NCBI GenBank assembly: GCA_015680685.1
Contig: MNCI01008967.1
Location: 187,386-251,385, forward strand
DNA: 64,000 nt
Direction: 5' to 3'
Source of the DNA: Gnetum montanum
Lineage: Eukaryota > Streptophyta > Gnetopsida > Gnetales > Gnetaceae
Positions 1 through 10,858 of this stretch are shown here, piece by piece (position 1 is the stretch's first letter; every line of letters starts with the position of its first letter). Below the pieces are notes generated by a model. It was not told the DNA's origin. It ran no database searches and saw only the letters and a program-made list of their open reading frames with translations. The translations under genes and the position numbers were made by a program.

Positions 1-365
1 TACTCATGCCGCGATACTAGGAAAGCAGTAAATAACATTAATTAAACCTATCCATGCACTACAAGGTTTATCCAAAAAGCTCGTCTTTATTGCCGTACAT
101 AACTTGCGTTCAGGTACAAAGCTGCTCGAATAAAGAACCGTTCACTTGGGGGACTCCTATTGTGGGCACATGAAAAATATTCTATCTCTAGGGTGATCAA
201 TCCGCCAGAGCTTTGCTTCTTTATGCCTATGATGTCAAATGAGGGGAGTGTCGCCTCTTATTTATAGATTTGGCGACGGACCGCGATATCACGTATGCGA
301 TATTGCAAGGAACGACGCGATATCACATACGCGATATCGCTGCTTGTGCAATTCGCGTCTCATGA
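1..365 (-). mobile_element. Partial Athila-type LTR (U3/R part), minus orientation
   Basis: Read on the minus strand this matches the first third of the LTR at 62345-63352: a start like TCATGAGAC, a block rich in GCGATATCGC-type palindromes, a TATA box (TATAAATA, complement of 259-266), then the phrase with AAGCTCTGG and a TTTATTCGAG element. The LTR start falls at 365; the rest would lie beyond the left edge. It abuts a plus-orientation piece of a related LTR at 366, so the two form a head-to-head fusion. Confidence 0.75.
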
Positions 366-808
366 CTCTTTCTCACCCTACAACTCTCCTAAGTAAGCAC
401 ACACAGTATGATCACTTCGAGCATGCGTGTAATACTTGGTAACCTAGTAACAATTAGCATTTGGTAATCCCAGTAGTGTTACATTGGTTCAGGATGTGTA
501 CGGCAAGTGAGAATGGATACTAGTGTTAGGCTTAATTAAAGCCTAGTTAATCAGTAGTTAAATCAATTTAGTTACTTAGTTATCTCTCTCTCCTCCCTTA
601 TTAGCGGCAAGACATAAAAACATAAAAGACATAAAAATCATATGCCTCAAGTTTACTTAACCATACAATCGTGACATATAAGTAAGCTTGGGAAGACAAC
701 GATTAACCAACCCATTCTTGTTCCACAAAGGCGCATAAGCACTTAGTCCTTAGAATTCGACCAGATCGTGCATGAAACGCTTGTATTCGTATGGTTGAGC
801 GTAGGAAT
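366..808 (+). mobile_element. Partial Athila-type LTR (R/U5 part), plus orientation
   Basis: Plus-strand sequence from about 369 (TTTCTCACCC) to 808 matches the second half of the LTRs at about 59750-60194 and 62800-63350. It shares the CTTGGTAA..CCAGTAG phrases, a GGATGTGTACGG motif, and near the end the TTCGACC..ATCG..GTATGGTTGAG block. It stops a few bases before the expected LTR end because element C is inserted at 809. No PBS follows. Confidence 0.75.
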
Positions 809-2349
809 TGTAGCAACCGAAAATGTCGGTAGCTGGAAAATGCCGAGGGATCATCGATCGACCATGGTCTTGACCCCGTCTCCATGGGAGGGCCATGCTA
901 GATGGGGACAAAAACGGGGCACCTTGAATGGTTTGGTCGATCAAACAGGAACTTAGTCGGTGTCTATATAACCTTTTGGAACGTGTGATTAAAAGAAAAT
1001 AGAGATTGATAGCACAAAGTAATGCTTAGATGCAAAAGAGATGGAAAGTAATGTAACATGCAACAGTAAACAGGAGATAATGTAAAATGTAGTTAGAAAA
1101 TATGCACCGCTTCAAAGCTATGACCTCACTCTGTCAAGATGGATACAATCGGTTGCACAATGTCGAGAAGTACAGAGGTCCCGAGAGTAACCGAGATGTG
1201 TAGAGCTAGAGGGCTGTGAGCTTGAATGTGGACTCCGACGTTAACAATGCAAAGTACTACCAAGATGATAGAGGAGAACAAAACGAGAATGCCAACTAAG
1301 AATGCTAACTATTTACAGTGCTAAACATAGAGCTTACAATGCTAGAGAGGGCCAGAAAGAATCATGTGAACAGAAAATCAGAGAGGTAGAGAGCTGGAAG
1401 AGAGGAGTTTAAGCGTTGCCCATTGGAGTATTTATAGGACCAAGGGCACACGATAGATGTGGTTTGGATGCCACGTGCCTTGGGCCTATGCTAACTTGTC
1501 TATGCTACACGTGCCTTCATGACCATTGGGCGAGCCTGTCACGCCATAATTATGAGCCTACCATGTCGTAATTATGCTATCAGAGCAATGGTGTGATTAG
1601 GTGAAGTGCATTGATGTCGCGCAATTGCTTGCCACGTTTTGCTATGCTTTGTAGTGTAGCATGCTTGGTGTGGCATAGCATCTTGTTACGCTATGCCACG
1701 CTACGCAGTGTAGCGTAGCGTAGCCGCTGGATGAAGCGAGAAATTGCGTTGTGTTTTGCTACATACGTTGAAGGCCTTTGAAGTATGCTAACTGTTTGCC
1801 GTAGACTTGCCATGTTGTGCTACGCTATGCTATGCTACGTAGCGTAGCATAGTGTAGCAACTGGCCTTAGTCGCAGAAACGTTGCCAAGCTGCGAACTTT
1901 GTCTTTTGCATTGCCAAACTTGCTGATCTTGCCCTTTGAATTGCCTTCTATCACTTTTGTAGAATTGCTACGCCTCGCTGTGCCTTGTAGCTTAGCATAG
2001 CATAGCAGCAAACATGACTTGATTTAGCTAAGTTTGCCACTTTTTGACGGAAGTAAATATTGCTGAAAGACTTGAAGTCAGGCGAGGGGACTGGTCGTCC
2101 AGCTTTTTCTACGTTGTGCTATGATGGCATAGCGTAGCGTAGCGTAGCATTGTGCTTCTGCAAATGTCTTCTGAAGTTTTCTATGCTATGTGGTGTAGTG
2201 TAGCGTAGCAAGAATCCTTAACTTAGAAAACTTGCTGAAGCGGATAGTTTGAAAATTAGAGCATCCATCTCTTGAAGAACTACCGTAATGCTGCATGAAT
2301 TGCAAAGGCCTGGTGAAGCAAGAATGTCTTCAAATTTTGGGGTGTTTCA
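809..2349 (-). mobile_element. 3' LTR of element C (1,541 bp)
   Basis: It begins TGTAGCAACCG and ends GGTGTTTCA on the plus strand, matching TG..CA termini in both readings. The first 190 bp are shared with 49258-49450. A minus-strand TATA box lies at 1429-1436. Between about 1640 and 2210 the words GTAGCGTAGC, TGCTATGCTACG and their complements recur many times, giving a palindrome-rich U3. Inside the LTR I see no credible coding sequence. Confidence 0.85.
1429..1436 (-). promoter_or_regulatory. TATA box of LTR C
   Basis: TATAAATA on the minus strand. The same motif or a close variant (TATAAACA) sits at the corresponding place in the LTRs of elements B and D, so it is the likely core promoter for the sense transcript. 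Confidence 0.55.
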
Positions 2350-2402
2350 TTGGTCCCTCTTTGTCGACGTCTGGAGGACTGGCTCTAGAGACATTGACAA
2401 AG
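2350..2402 (-). promoter_or_regulatory. Polypurine tract and adjoining stem-loop of element C
   Basis: Immediately inside the 3' LTR the minus strand reads GACAAAGAGGGACCAA then the LTR start. The arm TTTGTCGACGTC (2360-2371) can pair with GACATTGACAAA (about 2390-2401). The same layout, with different arm bases, is found in D and B. Confidence 0.7.
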
Positions 2403-3410
2403 AAAACGAAATACCACAGAAGACACGATGCTAAGGTTGCCACTCGGTGATTGTCAGGATGTCGCTCGGCTGTGCTTGAGAGTGTTGCATTGGTTTTGTA
2501 GAGGTTAAGGCAGAGAGCAAAGATGATGTTTAGCAGAGTCCCTTGTCAGAGTGCTCATGAGGGACTCATTCACGTTTTCATCTTTGACTAGCACTGTTCT
2601 TCAACCTCTTGCAGGACAGGTATTTTCTTCGTAGGATGAGTTCCGTTACATCCGCGAAGGGTTTTAACCTGTCTACAGATGCTTCCCATGCAGCGAGTTA
2701 TGTTGTGCACATCATGGAATTTGCACTCTAAAGTAGCTGAGATAGTCGAGGCACTCGCTTTGCGATGCCGTAGTGCTTACTGCTGAGGCTTGGGCATATT
2801 CTTAGCTGCACCCTGTAGGAACAATGGAGAGTTAGACGCAAAGCGAGGGTAGGAGCTTTGCTTGCTGCAGACATTGTTGAAGCTCTTGGACACTAGCATT
2901 GGTGCACGGTGTCCAAAGTAGGAAGGCCATCAGTGGCCTTGGTGGCATCGACGTGAAGGAACTATCCTCGAAGGTGTTGAGAGTTGCTGTGGGTGCGGAT
3001 GCTGTGGAATCCCTACCAAAGAAATGCATTCTCAGTTCACCTATGGGATCAGCTACCACATAGCTAAACATCGTGCGAGCCCAGGCATTGGCAGGGAGCT
3101 GGAGGGTAATAATATTGTGGCTAGGCCACAATACTATTGGAACTCCAGTTGATGGAACTAGCCCAGGAACTACCGTCAGGGTGGTGGGCCATGGCGACGG
3201 TAGGTTTGGAGGGCTAGTGTAATGTCATATGACATCTCCAGAGGATCAGCATGATGCCAAGGGTGGCAATGTCACGTGTGTTCCAGAGCGTGTCCCCATT
3301 GTGTCATGAGCTGTGCTTTGGAGCTGCGACGTCTCATCCACATGTCGACATTGTGCATGCTCGTTCGATGTGTACTTGGTGTAGATGCATGCTAGGGACA
3401 TGACGCAAAC
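2403..3410. other. Non-coding 3' region of element C
   Basis: About 1 kb between the PPT stem-loop and the hairpin repeats. It resembles parts of the equivalent region of B (about 26217-27260), including the phrase with GATCAGCATGATGCC. Open frames here are short and not shared between copies. I see no gene. Confidence 0.6.
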
Positions 3411-3783
3411 CCAGTTTAAGGTCTTGGTAAACCATGTGCTGGTTTAGAATCCTAGCAGACTGCTGTGCAAGTTTAGAATCCCAGCAGAATGCTGCACTGG
3501 TTTAACGTCATAGTGGATCCACCGTGCCAGTTTATAGTCATAGTGGACTAGCAGTGCTAGTTTTACATTGTAGCAGATGGTTGCCACCAGTTTAACGTAG
3601 TAGCAGACGGTGCTTGATGTTGGTGTTGCCAATTTAACATCATAGCGGATGTTGCTCGATGTCGCTAGTTTAACGTCATTGCGGACGTTGCTTGATGTTG
3701 TTACTAGTTTATTGTTGTAGCGGATGGTGCTTGATGCTAGCGTCGCCAGTTTAACATCATAGTGGACGTTGCTCGATGTTGCC
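3411..3783. repeat. AGTTTA-hairpin array, 3' of pol (element C)
   Basis: Irregularly spaced units (about 30-50 bp apart), each starting AGTTTA or GGTTTA and followed by a short imperfect inverted repeat such as GTCATAGTGGAC or GGTCTTGGTAAACC. A minus-strand open frame through it repeats a peptide like VRYDVKLAT, but it starts after the pol stop and probably only reflects the repeat. The same type of array occurs at seven other places in elements B, C and D. Confidence 0.8.
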
Positions 3784-3788
3784 ATGCT

Positions 3789-6700
3789 TCAGATGTAGTA
3801 CAGCTTGAGGTACGAGTGATTCACCAGGTTGGCGAACTCGCTGCCGTCCATGTCTGCCAGTTTGAAAGCTCCATTCTAAAGGCTTTGGTGACCATGTAAG
3901 GGCCTTCCTAGTTGGTTGAGAATTTGCTCACATGTTCGTGGATAGCCTTGAGAACAAGGTCTTCCCTCTGCACTGGTCGTCAATGCAAGTCTGCATGGTG
4001 CTTTTGCTATTGCTTGTTCTAGTATTGCTCTATGCGGCTCAACATCTACACGCACTTCTCCTCCACTGAGTTGAGGTCGATGATCCATGACTTATTGTTC
4101 TGGGCTTCGCTCATGACAGCCGCGAGGATCATTCAGAGTGATGGTACCTACAACTTAAGAGGCAACATAGCTTTAGATCCGTAAACAAGGCTGTAAGATG
4201 TCTTACTTGTCGTGGTTCTGCATGTTGTTTTGTAGGCCCAGAGAACGTAGAGGATTTGCTCATGCCACTATCTCTTACTGTTGCTAAGCATCCACTTCAG
4301 CAAGTTGATGATGGACTTATTTGTAGCCTCTGCTTGCCTGTTCGCCTGCAGATAATATGGAGAGGAAAATGATTGCTTAATGCCTAGATTGTTACAGAAG
4401 GTTCAAGTTTCTGTACTACTGAAATGTGGCCCATTGTCGGTCACAATAGTCATTGGAAGCCCAAACCTTGTTACAATGTTATTGAGGATGAAATGGTAGA
4501 TTTGCTGAGATGTCGTTTTCCTTAGGGGGTAGCTTCCACCCACTTAGTAAAATACTCAGTGGCAGTGATAATGAAGCTATGCCCTATGGAAGACCTAGGC
4601 ATGATGGGTCCTATGAGGTCTAGTCCCCATCGTTGAAAAGGGCATGTGATTTGCGTTGGGTGCAGGTTTGTAGGTGAGACTTGTATGAGATTTGCGTATC
4701 TCTGGCACGTGTCACATGTCCTGAATTTTGACACATAGTCACGCTCCATGTGGGGCCAATAGTACCATAGGCATATGATTTTCATAGCCATAGCTCTGGG
4801 TGCTATGTGTCCACCGCACATCCCTTCGTGCACTTCATTAACTACCTTCTGCACCTGTTCTCCACCCATGCATGCCAGCAATATCCCGTCGTAAGAATGT
4901 CGGCACAGGGTGTCATTTCCCATGAGTGTATATTGCCGGGCGCACTTTTGGATCGCATCTCTCTGAGCAGATGTCAGTCCACTTGGGGATTCGCCATGTT
5001 GTAGGTAGGCTTTAATGTTGGCATACCAGTCTTGGGTATCTGCAGCACTTATAGAGGCCATGTGTCCTGCCTGAGTGATAGGCTCGGTACATTCGTCAAT
5101 CGAAGTTGGTAGACTTGTAAACGAGTGTGGTGGAATGTTTAATGCAATGGTTGCTAAGGCATCTTCCACGGTGTTTTTGTTGCATGGCATGTGTTGCATG
5201 TCGGTGGTTGCGAATTGCTTAAGCAAGCTTTTTGCTAGGTCGTAGTAGGGTTGCAGGTGTGTAGCTTTGCAGGCGTAGACCTTGGTGATTTGATTCACAA
5301 CTAGTTGTGAGTCACTGCGGATTGCCAAGTGTTGTATGCATAGTGTTTAGGCAACAAAGAGGCCTCTGAGTAGCCCCTCATACTCTGCCACGTTGTTGGT
5401 GCATGGGAATGCAAAATAATAAGCAAACGAGTGCATTTCCCCAGAGGGGAATGAAATGACGACAGCTGCACTACCTCCTCGCACGGTTGAGGCACCGTCG
5501 AAGTGTAGAGTAGCTTCTAGGTGCGAAGGGACGATGTTGATAATGCCAATGTGTTCGTCTGGGAATTTGGGATCTATGGTCATGTCGTCATTAATGGGTG
5601 ATGCTATGAGTTATGTTGCTATGGCTTGACCCTTGGTCGATGATTGGCGTACATAGTGTAGGTCAAACTCTGCGATTATTTCTTTCCATCGAGCTATCCT
5701 ACTACTTTCATACAGGTTGTTAGTGATATCCTGGAGTATGTTGCTTTTGCAAATGATGTTGATCGTGCTGTGGAACAGGTAGTGCCTTCACTTTTTTAGT
5801 GCGAACACTAAAGCAAGGCAATTCCTCTCCACTTTGTTGTATTTTGCCTCATGCGCTATCAGTGCATGACTCAGGTAGTACATAGGTATCTCAGATCCTT
5901 TGTTCCGTTTCTGACATAGAAGTGCCGCGATAGATGTGTTGGAGGTGGCAAGGTATATGAAAAAAGGCTTATCCCTTTGTGGCGGGTGCACCATCAGGAG
6001 GTGTGAGAGCTCTTCCTTCAACTCATCAAAGGCTCGTTGACACTAGGTTGTCCACTCAAAGTCAACCCCCTTCTTTAGAAGATGTTGCATGGGGTGTAAC
6101 TTGTTAGTCAACTTTGCTATAAACCTTCAAATGAACTGTACCCTACCCTGTAAGCCACGTAACTCCTTGAGGTTTGTAGGAGGTGCTAGGTTGATGATGG
6201 CCTTGACTTTGTCAGGGTCCACCCTTATTCTAGCCTCCGATACCATGAATCCTAATATGCATCTAGTTTTCACACCAAAGACACACTTCTTAGGATTAAG
6301 GCGTAAGTACTGCATTTGGCAACACTTGAGGACTACTCCTAGATCACGTGGATGATTAGCTACCTCTTTGGACTTGACCGCTATATCGTCCACGTAGTCA
6401 TTTAGTGTTTCTAAGATGTAATCGCTAAAGATGTAAGTCATGGCTTGCTGGTAGGTTACTCCAGCGTTCTTGAGCCCAAAAGGCATCATGGTGTAACAGA
6501 ATGTTCCCCATGGGGTCATGAAGGTTGTTGTTAGCTGATGCTCTAGGTTGATGCAAATTTGGTTGTAGCCTGAAAATCCATCCATGAAGGATAACAGAGT
6601 GTGACCAGTCGTAGTGTTGATGAGTTGATTGATGCTAGGAAGTGGGAAGTCGTTTTTGATCGTCGCTTTGTTCAGATCCCAGAAGTCTATGCAAATTCGT

Positions 6701-7256
6701 ATCCCTCCTGTTTCTTGGAAACCATGACGATGTTGGACACCCATTTCGAATAATCAACTATGCGGATGAAACCAGCTTGGTATAACTTGGTGATTTCGTT
6801 CCTTACGGCTAGCGCAATTTTTGGTTTGACTTTGCGAGCCTTCTGCTTGACTACCTTCATGCGTAGGTCTAGGATGATGTTATGCTGTATCAGCCGCGGG
6901 TCTAAACCTAACATGTCATTGTAGGACCATGCGAAGACTTTGATGTTATCTAGCAGAATTTTGGCTATGTTTTCGTGCATTTGTGCGTCTAGGAGGGAGC
7001 TAAGCTTTGATATTTTGACCTCCCCCTTGGATGTGGTCATAGGTGTCTCGATGAGAGGGTCTTCAGTTACATCCCCTACCTCCAAATCTAGGGTTTGGAC
7101 TAGATGTTCGGGCCAGTCTAGGGATGCTTCTAAAGATGCTATGGTGCAAATTGTGGTTGACCCCTAGTCGATTAGGTCTAGGTTTAACTATCTCGCGAGC
7201 TTGCCATGTGGACCTACTAGGGCTAGAGGTGCAGAGAGGTTGCAATGGATTCTCAT
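3789..7256 (-). pseudogene. pol: Pol of element C: RT - RNase H - aRNase H - integrase, broken
   Basis: The reading frame starts at an ATG at 7256, two bases after an AG that looks like a splice acceptor. RT is at about 6127-7085: FMDGFSGYNQI carries the first catalytic Asp and NDYVDDIAVKS the YVDD box. A Ty3-type RNase H follows (PFFIYLATS, about 5788-6021). Then comes a second, archaeal-type RNase H (FDGAST, NNVAEYEGLLRGL, SDSQLV, VEDALA), a hallmark of the Tat lineage. Integrase has an HHCC-like N-terminus (VHEGMCGGH..CDTCQR) and keeps its catalytic residues in WGLDLIG, TDNGP and EATNK. Breaks: a frameshift near 6690-6740, an extra C in a C-run near 4527, and several stops. It ends HSYLKLYYI then TGA at 3789, like the pol end of B. 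Confidence 0.9.
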
Positions 7257-7383
7257 TTCTGCTTAACTTGTAAAAAAAATGAGATGAAAGCCTAGTTGAG
7301 AGGCACCTGTTGGCAGCAATCGTGTGTAATGAAAATTTACGAAGCAATGTTGAAATGAATGATGTAAAGATTGAAATTTTTTT
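7257..7383 (-). other. Sequence just upstream of pol C with probable splice acceptor
   Basis: On the minus strand a T-rich stretch, TTTTTTTTACAAG, runs to AG (7259-7260) two bases before the pol ATG. Element D has an AG ten bases before its equivalent ATG. This fits an intron between protease and RT, as known for Ogre elements. Confidence 0.4.
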
Positions 7384-7703
7384 GCCAGTTTGAAGTCATG
7401 GCGGACCGTTATGTCGTGGAGATGTAGAGTTGCTAAAATAGGAAATGTAAGACTGTCAATGCGAAAATGCGATGCTGTTGAGGGAAGAAAATGTCAAACT
7501 GCCAATGTGAGAACATGAGATTGCTAGTTTAGTGTCATTACGGATTATGTAACAGATCAAAACATGCTAGTTTCAGGGTCTTTTCGGACTGTTAACAAGA
7601 ATGGAACACCACGCTAAAGAAAAATCCTAGTTTAAGGTCTGTTTAGACCGGTGAAGGCACAACTATGTTGCAATTGCTAGTTTAAGGTCTTTCTAGACCG
7701 TGA
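7384..7703. repeat. AGTTTA-hairpin array between antisense gene and pol (element C)
   Basis: About five units. The clearest are AGTTTAAGGTCTGTTTAGAC and AGTTTAAGGTCTTTCTAGAC, where GGTCT and AGACC form a perfect short stem. Others read GTCATGGCGGAC and GGTCTTTTCGGACT. The array lies between the start of the antisense gene and the start of pol. Confidence 0.75.
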
Positions 7704-7867
7704 TAATCGAAAATGTATTATTTTTTGTTTTTCGGGAAAGCAAAGCGTGTCAAGGTTTTAATGCTAACAATGTTATGATGTCATGGCAAGCATGCTACAT
7801 TGCACGACACACTCTACATTAAATGGAGAGAGAGAGTGACAAGTTTCCCTTTTTTACCGTTATGGCC

Positions 7868-7874
7868 ATAAATA
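7868..7874 (+). promoter_or_regulatory. Candidate TATA box of the antisense gene (element C)
   Basis: GGCCATAAATAGGG on the plus strand about 160 bp upstream of the ATG at 8030, preceded by a GA run (GAGAGAGAGAG, about 7827) and a pyrimidine stretch. Distance and strand fit a pol II core promoter for the gene that starts at 8030. No experimental support. Confidence 0.4.
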
Positions 7875-8029
7875 GGGATTAAACATTGGTAAGCTTGCCA
7901 TTCTCACCATAAGAGCGTAGAGCCCATATCCAAAGCGTAAGGCGATTTCAGAGTGTAGAGTGATTGTGCTAACAGCAGGCAAAGTGATTTTCTACATAGC
8001 AACTACAAAAAAAAATTGCAGTCAAGGCA

Positions 8030-9113
8030 ATGGCTTCAAAGAAGGAACACATGAATTTGGCTCTTGCAAAGGTTGAAGGGGTGAAGAAAACCCTAGGGTA
8101 AGTGATGCAAGCACGCATTGCAGCATGGAAGGACACGTCGTTGACCCGGTAGGCTATTGGGTTTCTTCAATTTTTTCACGATCTTGTTATCATTTTCGCA
8201 TCCTAGCTTTAGATTTTTGCATTTTCTGTCATCGCATTGTTTTGGCCTTTGCATTGCCTTTGTTGCCATTTCAGCCACGGGGGATGCATGAATGCTACGC
8301 CCTTGTTGCATGCAAGGTCACTTAAATTGTCATCACCGTGGTTATCATAACCATGGGGGTTCACGTAGTTTAAGTTACTTGCCCTTTGTAAGGCGTGGCG
8401 TAGGACCTTTGGGAAGGTCAGGCCATGCGTGACGTGAGAGTGTGACATGTGTTTGTTTAAGTGTGTCGTTAATCACCCTATTTGGGTTAATTGGTTTGTT
8501 GCTATGCTAGGTTGTTTTTGCTATACTACTACTTTCATTTTTTTGCCACACTATGTGTAGAAAGGGTTATGCTATGTGATATGTATGTTCTGCTAGGTAT
8601 TGCTAAGTTGCATGCGCATTGCTTTTAGACATGATGCTAATACTCGCAGGTTGCGTTGTGCAAGGTGGGGCTAAGGCCAATCTTGATTGTCTTGGAAATT
8701 AGGGGGGTCCTGTGTCATGTAAGCAGACCTATGGCCAATGCTCCTCCTCCCCAGATACGTATGGGAGAGCAAGGTGTCTAGTTCAGGAAAGGGACATGGG
8801 ACTTCCTACAATTCCTCCTTGACCACTTCAATGTGATCGTTTGGTCCTCCCCAGAGGAGGAGGAGGTAGCCGGCATAATAGAAGCCATATTGCCTAGGGC
8901 AAGTCGGGGCATTCTGAGATTTTTGATTGATGGGGCAATCATGAGCAGGTAGGGAGAGGGATCCAGCCAGTGCTCAATAGGGTTAAGACGTTTAGCCTGG
9001 ATCTGGGACATGCTTGAATACAGCTACTACCACCACTTCAACACATTGTTTCTTGTACATTACATGATGACATGCTTCTAGAACCCTCAAGGAACTATCT
9101 ATTGTGCTGGCGG
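8030..9113 (+). pseudogene. Antisense spliced gene of element C, 5' exons (NIF/FCP1-like HAD domain, catalytically dead)
   Basis: Exon 1 (8030-8097) codes MASKKEHMNLALAKVEG and ends at a strong donor, GTAAGT. A 550-bp intron ends at CAG (8649). Exon 2 (8650-9113) reads RPILIVLEIRGVLCHV, then TWDFLQFLLDHFNVIVWSS, then FNTLFLVHYMMTCF and NPQGTIY. This order and spacing match plant SCP/FCP1-like (NIF) phosphatases: motif I, WSS motif, then the NTLL-DDSP..NPPGT region. The motif I nucleophile Asp is Glu (VLEIRG) and the late DD pair is VH, so it should not be a phosphatase. In-frame stops include TAG for a likely CAG at about 8779. Exon 1 and 2 phases differ by one base under this splicing, so a small indel or another junction is likely. 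Exon 2 ends at a GTGAGT donor (9114). Element D interrupts the following intron; the gene resumes at 41194. Confidence 0.6.
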
Positions 9114-9188
9114 GTGAGTTTTGCAGCCTTGCTCCACTGTGTTGTGCAACGCTGGCTATATTGACCGAACACCAACAATACGTGCTTG

Positions 9189-9193
9189 CTACC
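9189..9193. repeat. Target-site duplication of element D, left copy
   Basis: CTACC, repeated exactly at 41187-41191 just after the other end of D. Rejoining the flanks gives TTGCTACCAG|GTTC, an intron 3' end of the antisense gene of C. Confidence 0.9.
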
Positions 9194-10858
9194 TGTACTG
9201 TCCGAAATCGTTGGCGTAAGGCTGGAGGAAAAACGAATGCCGAAAGACTTCTGGAGAGATACAGATGACCTTGCCTTCATGTGAGGGCAAGCTGGGAAAA
9301 AATGAAAGCAGAGTGCCTTGGATGGTCTGCATGTAGATTAACCAAGGACTTCCCCGAGCGTACGCTATTGGCTACACTGGGGTTATCATCACAAATGTAA
9401 AATAGAGAAAATAATGTAATGCAAGGTAACATAACGAAACATAATGAAACTTAATGAAATGTAATGGAACGTAAATGTAAACAGAATGTATGCAGGAACA
9501 TGCAATGAAATGGAACAGTGCAAAAAATAAATTAGAATAGCACAATGGATGGCAAATAATGAACAAGGTTGTATTTAATCAACAAGATGTGCACTAGCCA
9601 AAAATGTAGTTGCGTTGCAAGTCAAACATTAAGCTCTGATGTGAGGTGTTTATAGGTGCTGGGAATCACATGCATCTAGGCTCAAGATTGCTTGTTTTCT
9701 TCCTTCGAAATTTTTTTGTCAACCTCATTTATGTCCATGAACAGGGTATTTATGCATTTGTTTAGGCCTAGGAGTAGGAATAAATGAGATCAATGGCTGC
9801 GAGATGAGAGAAAGATGGATTGCGTGATAGGTGTACACGGGAAAACTACGTTCTAGGCCAGGTGCACTATATCTTACAGTGCAAGCTAGCTTACGCCCAT
9901 GGAAGGAGCGTAAGGGCTTGATGAGCTTACAAATGGTGAAGCTTACAATGAAAATTTACAATGAATTTGCAATTAAAATCTGACTCCGACTCGCTTGTAA
10001 CTTCATGGTCTCTTGGATCGACTACTACAAGATGTTGATTTGAAATGTTTTTTGTTTCACCAAGGCTGTCAGCATGAGTTGATCTTGCCCTGGTGTGTCT
10101 TTGGCATGTGTCTAAAATGCTCTAGGCCACTTTTGGCAAATCACGCTGGGCTCACGTAGTCAGCGTAACCTCAGCATGACCTTGGCGTGAGCTAGGCATG
10201 AGCTGGGCATGAGCTAGTTGTAATGGTTTATTTCACACCAAATCCTGATTTTTGAGGCTTGTCCTTCAAGTGTAACTACTGCCTACCTTTGGGGGCCACC
10301 TAGATGCCGAGTTTGAGCTTGTTTATGCTTGATTTAAGCCATTTTGGTAACTCACGCTGGGCTCACACTATCAGCGTGACCTGGGCGTGAGCTAGGTGTA
10401 ACCAAGCCAAAATGCCATGTTTCACACCCGAAATTTGATTTTTGATACCTGTTAACAAGTGAAACTGTTGCCCATCCTTGGGAGTTGAGTTGATGCTAAA
10501 ATTGTGCTTGGGACTGCTTGTGGTCATGCTGGGCTCACGCTCTAGCATGACCCCAACGTGACCTAGGTGTGAGTAGCGGAAACAATGTATTTTCGAGCCC
10601 AAAATCAGGATTCTAAGGGCTGGAAACGTGGGGTAACCATCAGTGGACCTTTAGGGTGACTTGTGCTTTTAAAATCAGGCCATTTTAACACTATTTTGAG
10701 GTTTTTTTGAGTCACTCACATTGGGAGCAAGCTAGCTTTACAGCATGAGCAAGCTGGCTTGAGTTCCATGACGTAGTCGAGAGTTTTCTTCTCAACACTC
10801 GAGAGGCTCTGAATTGTTCTCATTTCAAAGTGTTGAGCTGAAATTTTGTGGTGTTTCA
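9194..10858 (-). mobile_element. 3' LTR of element D (1,665 bp)
   Basis: Begins TGTACTGTCCGAAATC and ends GTGGTGTTTCA. It matches 39486-41186 over its length. A minus-strand TATA-like box TATAAACA is at 9648-9655. The U3 repeats words such as CACGCTGGGCTCACG and AGCGTGACC. Short minus-strand frames here (for example 9372-9566) are low-complexity and not protein coding. Confidence 0.9.

Noticed and set aside
3444-3785. Minus-strand open frame with repeated VRYDVKLA-like peptide
   Set aside because: It is a reading of the AGTTTA-hairpin array after the pol stop; the repeat spacing is not kept in multiples of three elsewhere.
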